The translations under genes were made by a program, and so were the position numbers. 64,000 nt of DNA from Larkinella arboricola (GTDB lineage: Bacteria > Bacteroidota > Bacteroidia > Cytophagales > Spirosomataceae), in assembly GCF_003259745.1 (NCBI RefSeq), contig NZ_QLMC01000006.1, positions 210,731 through 274,730 on the forward strand, written 5' to 3'. Under the pieces are notes generated by a model. That model saw nothing but the letters and a program-made list of their open reading frames with translations, searched no databases and had not been told where the DNA came from. Positions 53,810 to 62,796 of this stretch are shown here, piece by piece (position 1 is the stretch's first letter; each line of letters opens with the position of its first letter).

Positions 53810-56800
53810 TCAGTCGGGCTTGACTTTTTCGTAGGTGATGTCTTTGCCGATGTACTTATTCCATTCGTCAACCGTCAGATTTCGCTTCACTTTTTTCAGC
53901 AATTCATTGTACAAATCCGCAGGGTTTACATTCCGGATGCGCACGGTTCGGTCGGCCCCAGCCGCCACCAGCCGTTTTCCATCGCCGGAAAACCGTACGG
54001 CCATCACCCAGGAATCAAAATCCTGAATTACAATAGGTTGCTGCTGATGAATGAGATTCCCCGCATCCCGGATCTGGATGGTCCAATCGGCACTGCAACT
54101 GGCCATCAGCTTTCCATCCGGCGAAAAAACAAGGTCGTTTACCGTCGATGAATGCCGCCCCGAGAGCAGACTCCCATTTTGGGCCAGATTCCCGCCCGTC
54201 ATCTCCCAGGCATACAGCAACCCCGTCGACGTACCGGTTACCAGTTGCTGCCCATTCGTACTGAACGCCAGGGCGGTCACGCGGTCGCCTAGTTCCCGGC
54301 GCGTTAGAATCACCGGTTTTGCCGCCAGGTTTTGCGGATCGAAACGCAGCAACCGCCCGTTGCTCGATCCGCACAGCAACTGCTTTCCATCGGGCGACAG
54401 CCGGGCGCAGTAGATCGGCAGGGCCGTCTTCGTATTTTGCAACGAATCGAGCCGGTTGTCTACAAACTGCCAGCTGCGAAGCTGTCCGTCGGTGCTAATC
54501 GAAATCAGGCGCGAACCGTCGTTTGTGTTCAGCAACGACAACATGGGGCCGGTATGGGCTTTGACGGCCAAGGGTGCGTTTTGCGCACGGCTAATTTCCC
54601 AGCGGTACAGCATCCCTTTTTCGTTGCCGCCCCACACGGTTTTACCATCCGGACTGAACGCCACCGACCGGATGCCGTTCAGGTTCTGGCGCGGAGCCGC
54701 CAACGACTGCGGAGCCTGATCGGGGGTGTCGTAGGACCAGAGTTTGATGGTTCCGTCGTCGCTGCCCGACGCGATGACGTTCCGGCTTGCGCCCGGTTGC
54801 ACGGCCAGCGCCCGGACAACATCCGTGTGCCGGCGCAAAACCGTACGGGTATTGGCGGCTTTCGAGAGCGCATTGAAGATATCCGGATTGTCGGGCAGTC
54901 CGCCGTTGCGGAGGTTCAGCTGATACGCTTCCAGGGCCAGCAGGGCGGGTAAATCGTCCTCGCTATTTTCGGCCATTTGCAGCGCCTGTAACGACAAGGT
55001 GCGGGCCACGGCTTTCCCCCGTTGCTGTTCGGCATACTGCTGGGAGCGCACCGCCACGGACCGCTGCGTTTCGGCGTCTTTCTGCGACAGTTCCGCCCGA
55101 TTGCGTTGTTGTTCGGCTTCTCTGCGGGCCCCATCGGCCTGTTGTTTCTGGGCCACGGCCATTTGCCGGGCCGCTTCCGCTTCCTGGCGTTTCAGTTCGA
55201 TGGTTTGTTGCCCCCGTACCGCAATGACCCGTTGTTCTTCCGTCAGGTGCCGCTGCTGCTCCGCCATAAGCTCCTGCTGTTCGGCGATTTTTTTCTGCGT
55301 AATGGCTTCCCGCGTTTGTTCTTCGGCGCGGTTTCGCTCAAACAACGCAATCTTTTTTTCGGCAATAGCCGCTTCTTCACTTTGTCGCGCCTGCGCCCGT
55401 AAAACCGCTGAGACAATCAGGAAAAAGAGCGAAACCAGCGAACCGATTCCGAGAAAAATAGCGAAAAACCGCGCCCGACGGAGTTCTCGCTTCTGCCGCT
55501 CCTCTTTGCTGCGAACGGCAAAATCATACTGATCACGACTGTATTCCAGAAAGTTAATCACCCGTTCCAGGTACGGATCATACCGGTTGGCCCAGCCGGG
55601 TGTCGGACGGTTTTCGGTCAGCCACTTCAGGCCAATCTGCAATTCCGGGTTGACCCACAGGCCCGTGCGCCCTTCGTGATACAGCGTGGCCGAGTTGCTC
55701 ACCTGCCGATAAAACTTGGCCGAATCCACTTCCTCCTTCACCCAGGTATGAAGCCGGTCCCACAGGTGAATAAGTCGTTCGTGGCTCAGGTCAATGATCA
55801 GCCCGTCCTCGGTGTTCACCGTTGTGGATGGCGTCAGAAAGGCAACTTCCGGTTCCCGAAACCGGTTCAGGACGTTACATAATAAGCCACTGTCCAGCCC
55901 CGTCACGTTTTCCATGGCCCGCACCGATAGGGGTTGAACCAGACCGGTATTGCCCGCATTCAGGACGATCAGCGACTTAAATATTTTCTCGGTTACCAGT
56001 CGGCTCCGCTCGTCGGGCAGGTTCTCATAAACCTCTTCGGCGTGGACGGTAATCGCCTTCTGCATGGTGCCGATGGCTTCATAATCGCTCACTTCGATCT
56101 GATTACCCGAGGTGCGCTTTAGCTGCCAGTAGTTCCAGGTACGCATCAGCGCGTGTTGCAGAATCGGCAGTTGATCAACCTTTTCGCCAATGTCCGATAG
56201 CAAACGATCGATCAGCTCCTCCGAAATAGTGGCACCCATCACCTGCACCGGCGTTACGATGGCCTCCCGGACTTCGTCGCGGGTCATCTTGGGCAAGAGG
56301 TAATAGCCGTTGTTGATGGCTTCGGTAAGTCCCTCGTAATCGGTGCATTCGTCCAGATAATCCGAGCGCATGGTCAGCACCACGTAAACCGAGGACGAAG
56401 CATGATGACTCAGCGTCAGGATCAGGTTGATAAATTGCATGACTTCACCCTGATCCTCGTCTGCCTGGTGGTACCGGAAAAGCTCTTCAAACTGGTCGAT
56501 TACCAGCAAAACATTGGTCTGCTTACACCAGTCCAGCAAGGCTACGGAATCAGTCCGCAGCCAGCGTTCCACTTCCTGCGGACTAAACCGTTCGGCAAAG
56601 GCATGATTCTGCCGACTAAACGTCTGATGCAGGCTCTGCGCCAGATTACGGATCGGCGTGGCTTCCGGATTAAAAAAAACCACCTGCCACGGGTCGTCGG
56701 TAGACGCTTTCAGGTTTCCGCTCACCAGCTCGGGAATAAGGCCGGCTTTGACCAGCGACGATTTTCCGCTGCCCGACGAACCGATAATTGCCAGAAAACG

Positions 56801-56935
56801 CGAATAGGCGAGTTTTTCCTTCAGGTTACGCAGTTGGCTTGTGCGCCCAAAGAACAGGTAGGCATCTTCCTGTTCAAAGCTCCGCAATCCGGGAAAAGGA
56901 TTTGTATAGGTGATCTTATTGTATACCTCGACCAT
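53810..56935 (-). CDS. Membrane-anchored nSTAND NTPase with coiled coil and seven WD40 repeats
   Basis: A 1041-residue protein. nSTAND1-type NTPase at ~10-330: FFGRTSQLRNL, Walker A GSSGSGKSS (52-60), Walker B VLLVIDQFEELF (~140). A winged-helix/helical region follows, then a TM helix (~492-515, FFAIFLGIGSLVSLFFLIVSAVL), a long Gln/Glu/Arg/Ala coiled coil (~515-645) and seven WD40 repeats (~690-1010: ASGSDDGTIKLW, VAFSPDGKTVWGG, LISISTDGQLRSW, RLSPDGKQLLCG, ALAFSTNGQQLVTG, DLVFSPDGKLMASC, AVRFSGDGKRLVAA), enough for one propeller. STAND proteins are ATP-driven switches that oligomerise on ligand binding. Given the genes around it, I favour signal integration over antiphage defence. Confidence 0.93.
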   Translation of the reverse strand: MVEVYNKITYTNPFPGLRSFEQEDAYLFFGRTSQLRNLKEKLAYSRFLAIIGSSGSGKSSLVKAGLIPELVSGNLKASTDDPWQVVFFNPEATPIRNLAQSLHQTFSRQNHAFAERFSPQEVERWLRTDSVALLDWCKQTNVLLVIDQFEELFRYHQADEDQGEVMQFINLILTLSHHASSSVYVVLTMRSDYLDECTDYEGLTEAINNGYYLLPKMTRDEVREAIVTPVQVMGATISEELIDRLLSDIGEKVDQLPILQHALMRTWNYWQLKRTSGNQIEVSDYEAIGTMQKAITVHAEEVYENLPDERSRLVTEKIFKSLIVLNAGNTGLVQPLSVRAMENVTGLDSGLLCNVLNRFREPEVAFLTPSTTVNTEDGLIIDLSHERLIHLWDRLHTWVKEEVDSAKFYRQVSNSATLYHEGRTGLWVNPELQIGLKWLTENRPTPGWANRYDPYLERVINFLEYSRDQYDFAVRSKEERQKRELRRARFFAIFLGIGSLVSLFFLIVSAVLRAQARQSEEAAIAEKKIALFERNRAEEQTREAITQKKIAEQQELMAEQQRHLTEEQRVIAVRGQQTIELKRQEAEAARQMAVAQKQQADGARREAEQQRNRAELSQKDAETQRSVAVRSQQYAEQQRGKAVARTLSLQALQMAENSEDDLPALLALEAYQLNLRNGGLPDNPDIFNALSKAANTRTVLRRHTDVVRALAVQPGASRNVIASGSDDGTIKLWSYDTPDQAPQSLAAPRQNLNGIRSVAFSPDGKTVWGGNEKGMLYRWEISRAQNAPLAVKAHTGPMLSLLNTNDGSRLISISTDGQLRSWQFVDNRLDSLQNTKTALPIYCARLSPDGKQLLCGSSNGRLLRFDPQNLAAKPVILTRRELGDRVTALAFSTNGQQLVTGTSTGLLYAWEMTGGNLAQNGSLLSGRHSSTVNDLVFSPDGKLMASCSADWTIQIRDAGNLIHQQQPIVIQDFDSWVMAVRFSGDGKRLVAAGADRTVRIRNVNPADLYNELLKKVKRNLTVDEWNKYIGKDITYEKVKPD

Positions 56936-56964
56936 TCCGTAACCCGCCGTTAATTCGTACCTGC

Positions 56965-57390
56965 TTACTTTTCACCGATTCTGGAAATGAAAATGTTACG
57001 ATTCCGGTTGTTGACAAACTCGTACCGAAACTCGTCAATACCGTTGATCGTCAAATAAATACCCATCCCTCCAATGGGTCGCTCTTCCAGCGGCTGGGTA
57101 AAGGTTTCTTCGCCGGGCAAATCGCGCTGGAGGGGATCAAACGGAGTGGCATCATCTTCCAGCGTCAGGATCAACTGCCCATCAGCCACCTCCGTAACCA
57201 CATCGACTGAGCCGCTCCGCCCGGCCTCTTCGTAGCCATGAACAATGATATTGGTGGCTATTTCATCGATGGCAAGCATCAGATTGTAAGCGGCTTTTTT
57301 GGATAAACCGACCCGCTGCGCTTCTTCTTTGGCTACCTGACGGATGTCAGCCAGCGAATCAAGCGTACCCGGAAACGTTTTGCGTTCCAT
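56965..57390 (-). CDS. RsbW-like ATP-binding anti-sigma/serine kinase (HATPase_c_2)
   Basis: A 141-residue GHKL protein of the RsbW/SpoIIAB type. N-box MLAIDEIATNIIVHGY with the Asn, then LEDDATPFDP in the place of the G1 box, and GGMGIYL as G2. Such proteins bind a target (often a sigma factor) and phosphorylate a STAS antagonist on Ser. The STAS gene at 57588-57902 is directly upstream after a 197-base gap, and a second STAS gene is 2.7 kb upstream. No sigma factor is linked, so its partner may be elsewhere or may be the nSTAND protein encoded 29 bases downstream (inference). Confidence 0.93.
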   Translation of the reverse strand: MERKTFPGTLDSLADIRQVAKEEAQRVGLSKKAAYNLMLAIDEIATNIIVHGYEEAGRSGSVDVVTEVADGQLILTLEDDATPFDPLQRDLPGEETFTQPLEERPIGGMGIYLTINGIDEFRYEFVNNRNRNIFISRIGEK

Positions 57391-57587
57391 CGTTATCGAA
57401 TTGAGAGTTGATACTGCTCAGCCAACGGGCTGATCGATTGGGACAGTGAAAGCTTATTCGCTGTATTGTGGCGGGTTGAAACGGCCGATGGCCGTCTGGT
57501 AAAAATCTGGAAACTCAGTACCCACCTTTAACCGTGCCACAGCCAGGCGAATACGCTCCCACCGGGCCGGACCCGAATGATCCGGCC
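57391..57587 (-). promoter_or_regulatory. Gap with three hairpins between STAS and RsbW-like genes
   Basis: The only gap above ~65 bases in the minus-strand block. It contains TCAGCC-AACG-GGCTGA (57418-57433), ACGGCC-GAT-GGCCGT (57481-57495), and near the STAS stop a GGCCGGA ... TCCGGCC stem (about 57563-57585). None has a proper T-run. They may limit read-through or protect the mRNA ends so that antagonist and kinase are made at different levels. Confidence 0.45.
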
Positions 57588-57902
57588 TTAGAGGTACTGG
57601 TCCACAATGTTAATACTGTGGTGAAGACCGGTTTTTTCCAGCGTTTCCACCACCGATTCCTGCGGTTTTACCATATAAACCGCCAGGTGCGTACCCATTT
57701 TCTGCTTGGCAAAAATCAGGACCCGCAACCCCGCCGATGAGATAAAGGTCAGGTTTTCGACAAACAGCACGAGTTCATCCGGCTGTTCGACGGCCAGCCG
57801 TTCAATTTCTTTCTGAAACTCCCGGGCCGAGAGGGAATCGACTTCGCCGATCAGCGTGATTTTGGCTACTTTTTTGGCTTCTGCCAGTATTTGAAAGCTC
57901 AT
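57588..57902 (-). CDS. STAS-domain anti-sigma factor antagonist (RsbV-like) 1
   Basis: A 104-residue single STAS domain: KITLIGEVDSLSAREFQKEI at the start, and LTFISSAGLRVLIFAKQKM with the phosphorylatable Ser pair S55/S56 at the end of the helix-1 loop. When unphosphorylated, such proteins bind an RsbW-like kinase and free its target; a PP2C phosphatase restores them. The kinase gene follows in the same direction and the receiver-PP2C is further downstream. GlgX is encoded 30 bases upstream. Confidence 0.94.
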   Translation of the reverse strand: MSFQILAEAKKVAKITLIGEVDSLSAREFQKEIERLAVEQPDELVLFVENLTFISSAGLRVLIFAKQKMGTHLAVYMVKPQESVVETLEKTGLHHSINIVDQYL

Positions 57903-57932
57903 AGTTGATCTTTTTTTAGAATGACAACAGGA

Positions 57933-60050
57933 TTATTTTCCAATCAGAATCACGATGCTGCGGGCACCCACCAGAAAATCGGTCTGGTTCTCGAGTTCGG
58001 GCTCCTGACCCACATCAAAACTATCCTCGCCGTACCCCATATCGGTATTGGCAACGAGGTGCCAGCGTTTGCCTTCGGGCAAGGCTGGCAATTCAAAATG
58101 CAACCCATTCCAGTACATATTCATGGCGACGTAGACCATGTCGTCCTTGACGATGCCCTGCTTGGCGTGGTCGCCACAGAGCAGAAACGCAAACGACCGA
58201 CTCGACTCCGACCAGTCGCAGTTCCAGGCTTTGGTACCGTGGAAACTGATATCCGGAAAACCGCTGCTGGCGTAATCCCAGTACTGGAAAAAAGTCGGGC
58301 TGCGCAACACCGGATGGTGGCGTCGAAACTGAATCATGCGCCGGGCAAACTGGTACAGATCCGCATTTGCCTCCAGTTGCGACCAGTCGAACCAGTTCAG
58401 TTCGTTGTCCTGGCAATAGGTGTTGTTGTTCCCTTTCTGGGTCCGGCCCACCTCATCGCCCATGAGCACCATCGGAATACCCTGACTCACCATCAGAATG
58501 GCAAAGGCGTTCTTGACCTGCTTGTGGCGCAGGAAATTGATGGCCGGATCATCGGTTTCGCCCTCCCAGCCGCAGTTCCAGGAATTGTTGTCGTTGGCGC
58601 CGTCGTTGTTGTTTTCGCCGTTGGCCTCGTTATGCTTTTCGTTGTAGGCAAACAGATCGTACAGCGAAAAACCGTCGTGACAGGTGATGAAATTGATGCT
58701 GGCCGTCGGTCCGCGCTGGCTGTACAAATCCGGCGACCCGATGAGACGCTGCACCATTTCGCGAACCATACCCGACTCGCTTTTCAGGAACTTACGTGCC
58801 GAATCCCGGTATTTTCCGTTCCACTCTGCCCAGCGTCCGTAGGCTGGGAAGGACCCCACCTGGTACAAACCGCCCGCATCCCAGGCTTCGGCAATTAGTT
58901 TGCATTTGGCCAGAATCGGATCATACGCCAGCGATTCGAGCAGGGGCGGATTGCTCAGCGGGCTACCGTCCGGAGCGCGGCCCAGAATGGCGGCCAGATC
59001 GAAACGAAAACCGTCGATGTGGTAATCCGCGGCCCAATACCGCAGGCAGTCGAGCACCATGTTCCGCACGACCGGGTTGTTGCAATTCAGCGTATTGCCT
59101 GTTCCCGAAAAGTTGAAGTAATAGCCTTCCGGGGTGAGCATGTAATACGTTTTATTGTCGATGCCCCGGAACGAGATTGTATGCCCCCGGTGATCGCCCT
59201 CGGCCGTGTGGTTAAACACCACGTCAAGAATCACTTCGATGCCCGCTTTGTGCAGTTCCTTGATGAGCGTTTTGAGTTCATCGACCTGCATTCCGAACTT
59301 CCCTGTGGCTGCGTATCCGGCTTTGGGCGAGAAGAAGTTAACTGTACTGTAGCCCCAGTAATTCACCAGCACTTCGCCGGTTGTGGGGCTTTCGCGACTG
59401 TTTTCCCACTCGTCAAACTCGTAGATCGGCAGCAACTCGATGCAATTGATACCGAGTTCTTTCAGATACGGAATCTTCGCCCGGATGGCGCTGAACGTTC
59501 CCCGGTTCTTCACCCCGGAACTGGGGTGCTGGGTAAACCCGCGCACGTGCATTTCGTAGATCACCAGGTCTTCAATCGGCGTTTCGAGCGGGTGATCGTT
59601 TTCCCAGTCGAAGTCCTCGAAAGCCAGCCGCGAACGGTACGGATAGATGTTGTCCCAGTTCGGTTTGGCCAGCCAGGTGTCGCGCCCGCCGGTTACTTTG
59701 GCGTACGGATCGCTCAGGATTTTCGTCGGATCGAAGCGGTGGCCCTGGGCGGGGTTATACGGCCCGTCCATGCGATACCCATACTCAAGCCGTTCGTAGT
59801 CGAGTTCAAAGACGATCATGCAGTACACATTCCCGATCCGGAACTCATCGGGAATCGGAATTTCGGCAAACGGTTCGGCTTCGCCCCGCTCGAACAGCAC
59901 CAGCGTGCAGGACGTGGCCGCGCTCGAATAGATGCTGAAGTTCACGCCGTTGGCAACCATCGTAGCCCCGAACGGCAGCGCGTGCCCGCGCCGGAACTTG
60001 ATGCCCTGGTGTTCGTGGGTCGGGTAATAATCAATCCGGTTCTCGATCAT
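57933..60050 (-). CDS. glgX: Glycogen debranching enzyme, GlgX/isoamylase type (GH13)
   Basis: A 705-residue GH13 protein. N-terminal CBM48-like domain (~18-120, GHALPFGATMVANGVNFSIYSS), then the (beta/alpha)8 barrel: VIYEMHVRGFTQHPSSGV, DVVFNHTAEG, DGFRFDLAAILGR (nucleophile Asp, ~352), LIAEAWDAGG (acid/base Glu, ~386) and FITCHDGFSLYDL (third Asp). These are the GH13_11 isoamylase/GlgX motifs and the length is normal. It cleaves alpha-1,6 branches of phosphorylase-trimmed glycogen in the cytosol. It is placed between two STAS antagonist genes, 2 bases from one and 30 from the other, so glycogen breakdown is co-expressed with the switch proteins. Confidence 0.95.
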   Translation of the reverse strand: MIENRIDYYPTHEHQGIKFRRGHALPFGATMVANGVNFSIYSSAATSCTLVLFERGEAEPFAEIPIPDEFRIGNVYCMIVFELDYERLEYGYRMDGPYNPAQGHRFDPTKILSDPYAKVTGGRDTWLAKPNWDNIYPYRSRLAFEDFDWENDHPLETPIEDLVIYEMHVRGFTQHPSSGVKNRGTFSAIRAKIPYLKELGINCIELLPIYEFDEWENSRESPTTGEVLVNYWGYSTVNFFSPKAGYAATGKFGMQVDELKTLIKELHKAGIEVILDVVFNHTAEGDHRGHTISFRGIDNKTYYMLTPEGYYFNFSGTGNTLNCNNPVVRNMVLDCLRYWAADYHIDGFRFDLAAILGRAPDGSPLSNPPLLESLAYDPILAKCKLIAEAWDAGGLYQVGSFPAYGRWAEWNGKYRDSARKFLKSESGMVREMVQRLIGSPDLYSQRGPTASINFITCHDGFSLYDLFAYNEKHNEANGENNNDGANDNNSWNCGWEGETDDPAINFLRHKQVKNAFAILMVSQGIPMVLMGDEVGRTQKGNNNTYCQDNELNWFDWSQLEANADLYQFARRMIQFRRHHPVLRSPTFFQYWDYASSGFPDISFHGTKAWNCDWSESSRSFAFLLCGDHAKQGIVKDDMVYVAMNMYWNGLHFELPALPEGKRWHLVANTDMGYGEDSFDVGQEPELENQTDFLVGARSIVILIGK

Positions 60051-60052
60051 GA

Positions 60053-60391
60053 TCAGGCGGTTTTAAGGATAGTCAGCCCTTCGTCCAGCGTTTCAGCCAG
60101 GCTGAAGAAGGCCAGAAAACCCGTATTGGCCATGATGTCCTGGATTTCTTCGGAGGTTCCGACCAGCACGACTTTGCCGTTTTTGGCCTTAACCTGCCGG
60201 TAGATCATCAGCAGGACCCGCAACCCGGCACTGGACAGAAAATCGACGTTCGTTAGATCGATGATGACCTCACTTTGTCCCTGAATGGCCGTCAGTGCGG
60301 TTCGTTCGAAGTCGGGTGCGGTTTTGCTGTCGATGCTTCCGGTGGCCTCGATCAGGGTAATGGTATCAACTGTACTGGATGTTACATTCAT
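60053..60391 (-). CDS. STAS-domain anti-sigma factor antagonist (RsbV-like) 2
   Basis: A 112-residue STAS domain with ITLIEATGSIDSKTAPDFER at the start and VDFLSSAGLRVLLMIYRQVK carrying S53/S54 as the likely phosphorylation site, then VVLVGTSEEIQDIMANTGF. It differs clearly from the antagonist at 57588 (only the core motif is shared), so the two are not a recent duplication and may have different affinities for the RsbW-like kinase. Its stop is two bases before the glgX start. Confidence 0.94.
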   Translation of the reverse strand: MNVTSSTVDTITLIEATGSIDSKTAPDFERTALTAIQGQSEVIIDLTNVDFLSSAGLRVLLMIYRQVKAKNGKVVLVGTSEEIQDIMANTGFLAFFSLAETLDEGLTILKTA

Positions 60392-60413
60392 GCCTTTAAA
60401 CGTTAGGAGTGGC

Positions 60414-62306
60414 TTATTGAACCGGAGTCAGCAACACTTTGACGCGCACCTGCTGGTCGGTATCCGGCAGTTTCACCGTCAGGGCCTGGGCATCGAAATT
60501 CGCGTACGGCTGATCATCGATAAAGCATTCGCTGATGACGACACTGCCTTTGGGTAAAATGTCCGGCGAAACGTACAACAGGTTGTCCTTGAACGAATCC
60601 GGATACGGTTTGAAGTAGAAATAAGTCGGCTGCTTGGTAATCAACAGATTGATGTAAACCGTCGACAGGTAGCAAAGCTCGGTGCTGTGGTAGGCGCTCA
60701 TCGAGTGGCTGCCCTTCAAGCGTTCGGTGCCCAGCAAGTACGGCATCCCGTTGGAGAATACGTTGAAGTAAACCCCGCCGTCGTCGGTATCGAGGAAGAA
60801 CGCGTTGTAGAACGAAGCGGCTTCGCGAGCCTGCTTTTCGTACTCTTTATCGTCCAGCAAACCGTGCATAATCAGGTACGCCAGAATGGCCTGCTCCTGC
60901 TGCCACCAGGCTTTCCGGTCGTGCCACACAAACCGGTGGTATTTACCGCCCGCTTTGGATTCGCGTTCCACCACATCGTACCAGCCACCGCGCTGCTGAT
61001 CGGAACCGACGGCGGGCATCAGTCCGGCAATTTTATTGGCAAATTCGAGGTATTCCGGTTTCGGATTCAGCGAATACATCCGCATCAGGTTCCAGGCAAT
61101 CTTCAGGTTATGCCCCACCACGGCCCGGTTTTGCTGCCAGCCCCAGGTTTGGTCCTTGCTCCAGTCTTCCATGAATTTTTCCTGAACGAACGGGCTGTTC
61201 TCGTAGTCCGGGAAATACTTCGTAATGGTATCGAAGGTATATTCCAGAAAATCGGCGTATTTCTGCTCGCCCGTGGCCAGGTAAAGGTTCACCAGGTAAG
61301 CCGGTGCGTGGTCGCCCACGGAGTTCCAGTTTTTACGGGCTCGGTTGTGCGCCAGCGATTCGTCGCGCGGGTCGAGACCGATGGGGTCGATGTGTGAGAA
61401 ATAGCCTTCTTTCTCGTTGTCTTTGAAGTATTTCTCGAACAGATCGATGGTTTTTTCAATGTCGAACAGGATCTTTTTATCCCCCGTGATCCGGAAAGTC
61501 TGGGTCGGTCCGGCCAGGGCATAAATCTGCTCGTACATCGGAATGGAGTAATAATCGTCCCCAAATTCGGACGTGAGCAGTTTGGTTTCCTTATCGCCGT
61601 CAACCTTCAAACCGTGGTACCAGTAAATGAGGTTATCGTCCTGATCGAAAAACCGCATGTGTTCGCGCAGGTACTCCGTTCCTTTCTCGGCCCCTTCCAG
61701 AAAGGCGTCGTTACCGGTCAGCATATACGCCGAGGCAAACCCGTAGATCATCCGGGAGATGGTATCGGTTTCCTGGAGGTAGTCACCTTTTTTGGCTCCG
61801 CCCAGGTGCAGCATCGTACGGTATTTCCGGTAATCAATGGATTCTTCCGGGTAGTTGAACTGCCATTTCAGGTAGCTTTTCGCAATGGAATTGATTTGCT
61901 GAATCCACCAGTCCTGGGTTTCGTGCCGGAATTCGAGCGGTTCCTTGCCGGGAAAAATCAGCCACTGGGCTTCAAACAGCGGTTCGTCGTTTTCCACACC
62001 GGGGTAAAACGTGCCGTAAGCGTGTACGTACTGCCCTTCCTGCGACAGCATTTCAAAGATCACGGCCGTGGCATCCTGGTAGCCCTCATCCAGATTCCGG
62101 ACGCTGCGGGCGTAGGTGGTGGGAATCAGGTTCAGTTTAAACGAACGGCCATCGGATGTTTCGAGAAAAAAAGCCCGTTCTGACGGGATAAATTCGGTTA
62201 CGTAACCCGAAATCGTATCCGAAAACGTAAAGTCAATACGCATGTTGGCCGTTTTGCCCAACTGTCCGTTGGTGCCTTGAGCCGGTTTTTCCACTTCGGT
62301 TTCCAT
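60414..62306 (-). CDS. AGE-epimerase-like alpha/alpha-barrel protein with extra N- and C-terminal domains
   Basis: A 630-residue cytosolic protein (no signal peptide). Residues ~120-530 form an (alpha/alpha)6 barrel resembling N-acylglucosamine 2-epimerase/mannose isomerase-type (AGE) proteins: YGFASAYMLTGNDAFLEGA, HAPAYLVNLYLATGEQKYA, WGWQQNRAVVGHNLKIAWNL (with the catalytic-type His), WHDRKAWWQQEQAILAYLIM. An N-terminal ~100-residue beta region (TFSDTISGYVTEFIPSERAF) and a C-terminal beta region are extra to the ~400-residue family norm. It may act on glucose- or glycogen-derived sugars together with GlgX; the substrate is unknown, and a six-hairpin hydrolase activity is an alternative. Confidence 0.78.
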   Translation of the reverse strand: METEVEKPAQGTNGQLGKTANMRIDFTFSDTISGYVTEFIPSERAFFLETSDGRSFKLNLIPTTYARSVRNLDEGYQDATAVIFEMLSQEGQYVHAYGTFYPGVENDEPLFEAQWLIFPGKEPLEFRHETQDWWIQQINSIAKSYLKWQFNYPEESIDYRKYRTMLHLGGAKKGDYLQETDTISRMIYGFASAYMLTGNDAFLEGAEKGTEYLREHMRFFDQDDNLIYWYHGLKVDGDKETKLLTSEFGDDYYSIPMYEQIYALAGPTQTFRITGDKKILFDIEKTIDLFEKYFKDNEKEGYFSHIDPIGLDPRDESLAHNRARKNWNSVGDHAPAYLVNLYLATGEQKYADFLEYTFDTITKYFPDYENSPFVQEKFMEDWSKDQTWGWQQNRAVVGHNLKIAWNLMRMYSLNPKPEYLEFANKIAGLMPAVGSDQQRGGWYDVVERESKAGGKYHRFVWHDRKAWWQQEQAILAYLIMHGLLDDKEYEKQAREAASFYNAFFLDTDDGGVYFNVFSNGMPYLLGTERLKGSHSMSAYHSTELCYLSTVYINLLITKQPTYFYFKPYPDSFKDNLLYVSPDILPKGSVVISECFIDDQPYANFDAQALTVKLPDTDQQVRVKVLLTPVQ

Positions 62307-62359
62307 AAAATTGGAGTGAGGTTTTGGAGTGAGATTGATGTCTTGCGTGATACGGAAAA

Positions 62360-62782
62360 TCAGGCGTCCTGATCGGTATAGCCCTGACTGATTTCGACGA
62401 TATTGCCGTCGGGGTCTTTGAGCCAGACGGTTTTCCAGCCCGGAATAAAATCGCTGAAATCGAGCGGCCCCAGCGTGATCTCGGCCGCGTCGCCCAGCGC
62501 CTGAACGGCTGCGCCGACATCGGTGACCTGAAAAGCCAGGTGCCGGACACCCGGATAATGCGGACCGTCGCCAGCCGGGGCCGGCAGGTTGGGCAGCTCG
62601 GCATCGGCCCGGAAAAGTTCCAGGTAGACCGACTGATCATTTTTCAAAAAAACGATCTCATTGTCTCCACCCAGCGGAACCACCCGCGCCCGACGGAAGC
62701 CAAAATGGGCGCTGTAAAACCGTTCGGTGCGGACGGGGTCGGCACACGACAGTGCGATGTGCGAAAAAAGCAGGTTAGCCAT
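62360..62782 (-). CDS. VOC-family (glyoxalase/dioxygenase-like) protein
   Basis: A 140-residue protein with the paired beta-alpha-beta-beta-beta units of the VOC superfamily: LLFSHIALSCADPVRTERFY (metal-ligand-type His), VRHLAFQVTDVGAAVQAL (second His) and KTVWLKDPDGNIVEISQ (Glu). These match glyoxalase I-like metal positions, so an active metal site is plausible. Substrate unknown; such proteins often detoxify methylglyoxal or bind antibiotics. It is 14 bases after the DJ-1/PfpI gene, and that pairing favours carbonyl-stress defence (inference). Confidence 0.9.
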   Translation of the reverse strand: MANLLFSHIALSCADPVRTERFYSAHFGFRRARVVPLGGDNEIVFLKNDQSVYLELFRADAELPNLPAPAGDGPHYPGVRHLAFQVTDVGAAVQALGDAAEITLGPLDFSDFIPGWKTVWLKDPDGNIVEISQGYTDQDA

Positions 62783-62796
62783 ACAAGGGAGGTGAA

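Noticed and set aside
53810-56935. Antiphage STAND (Avs-like) defence gene
   Set aside because: The NTPase is of nSTAND1-WD40 type with a TM helix, no nuclease or other killing domain is visible, and the neighbours are signalling and metabolic genes. Not excluded, but not supported.
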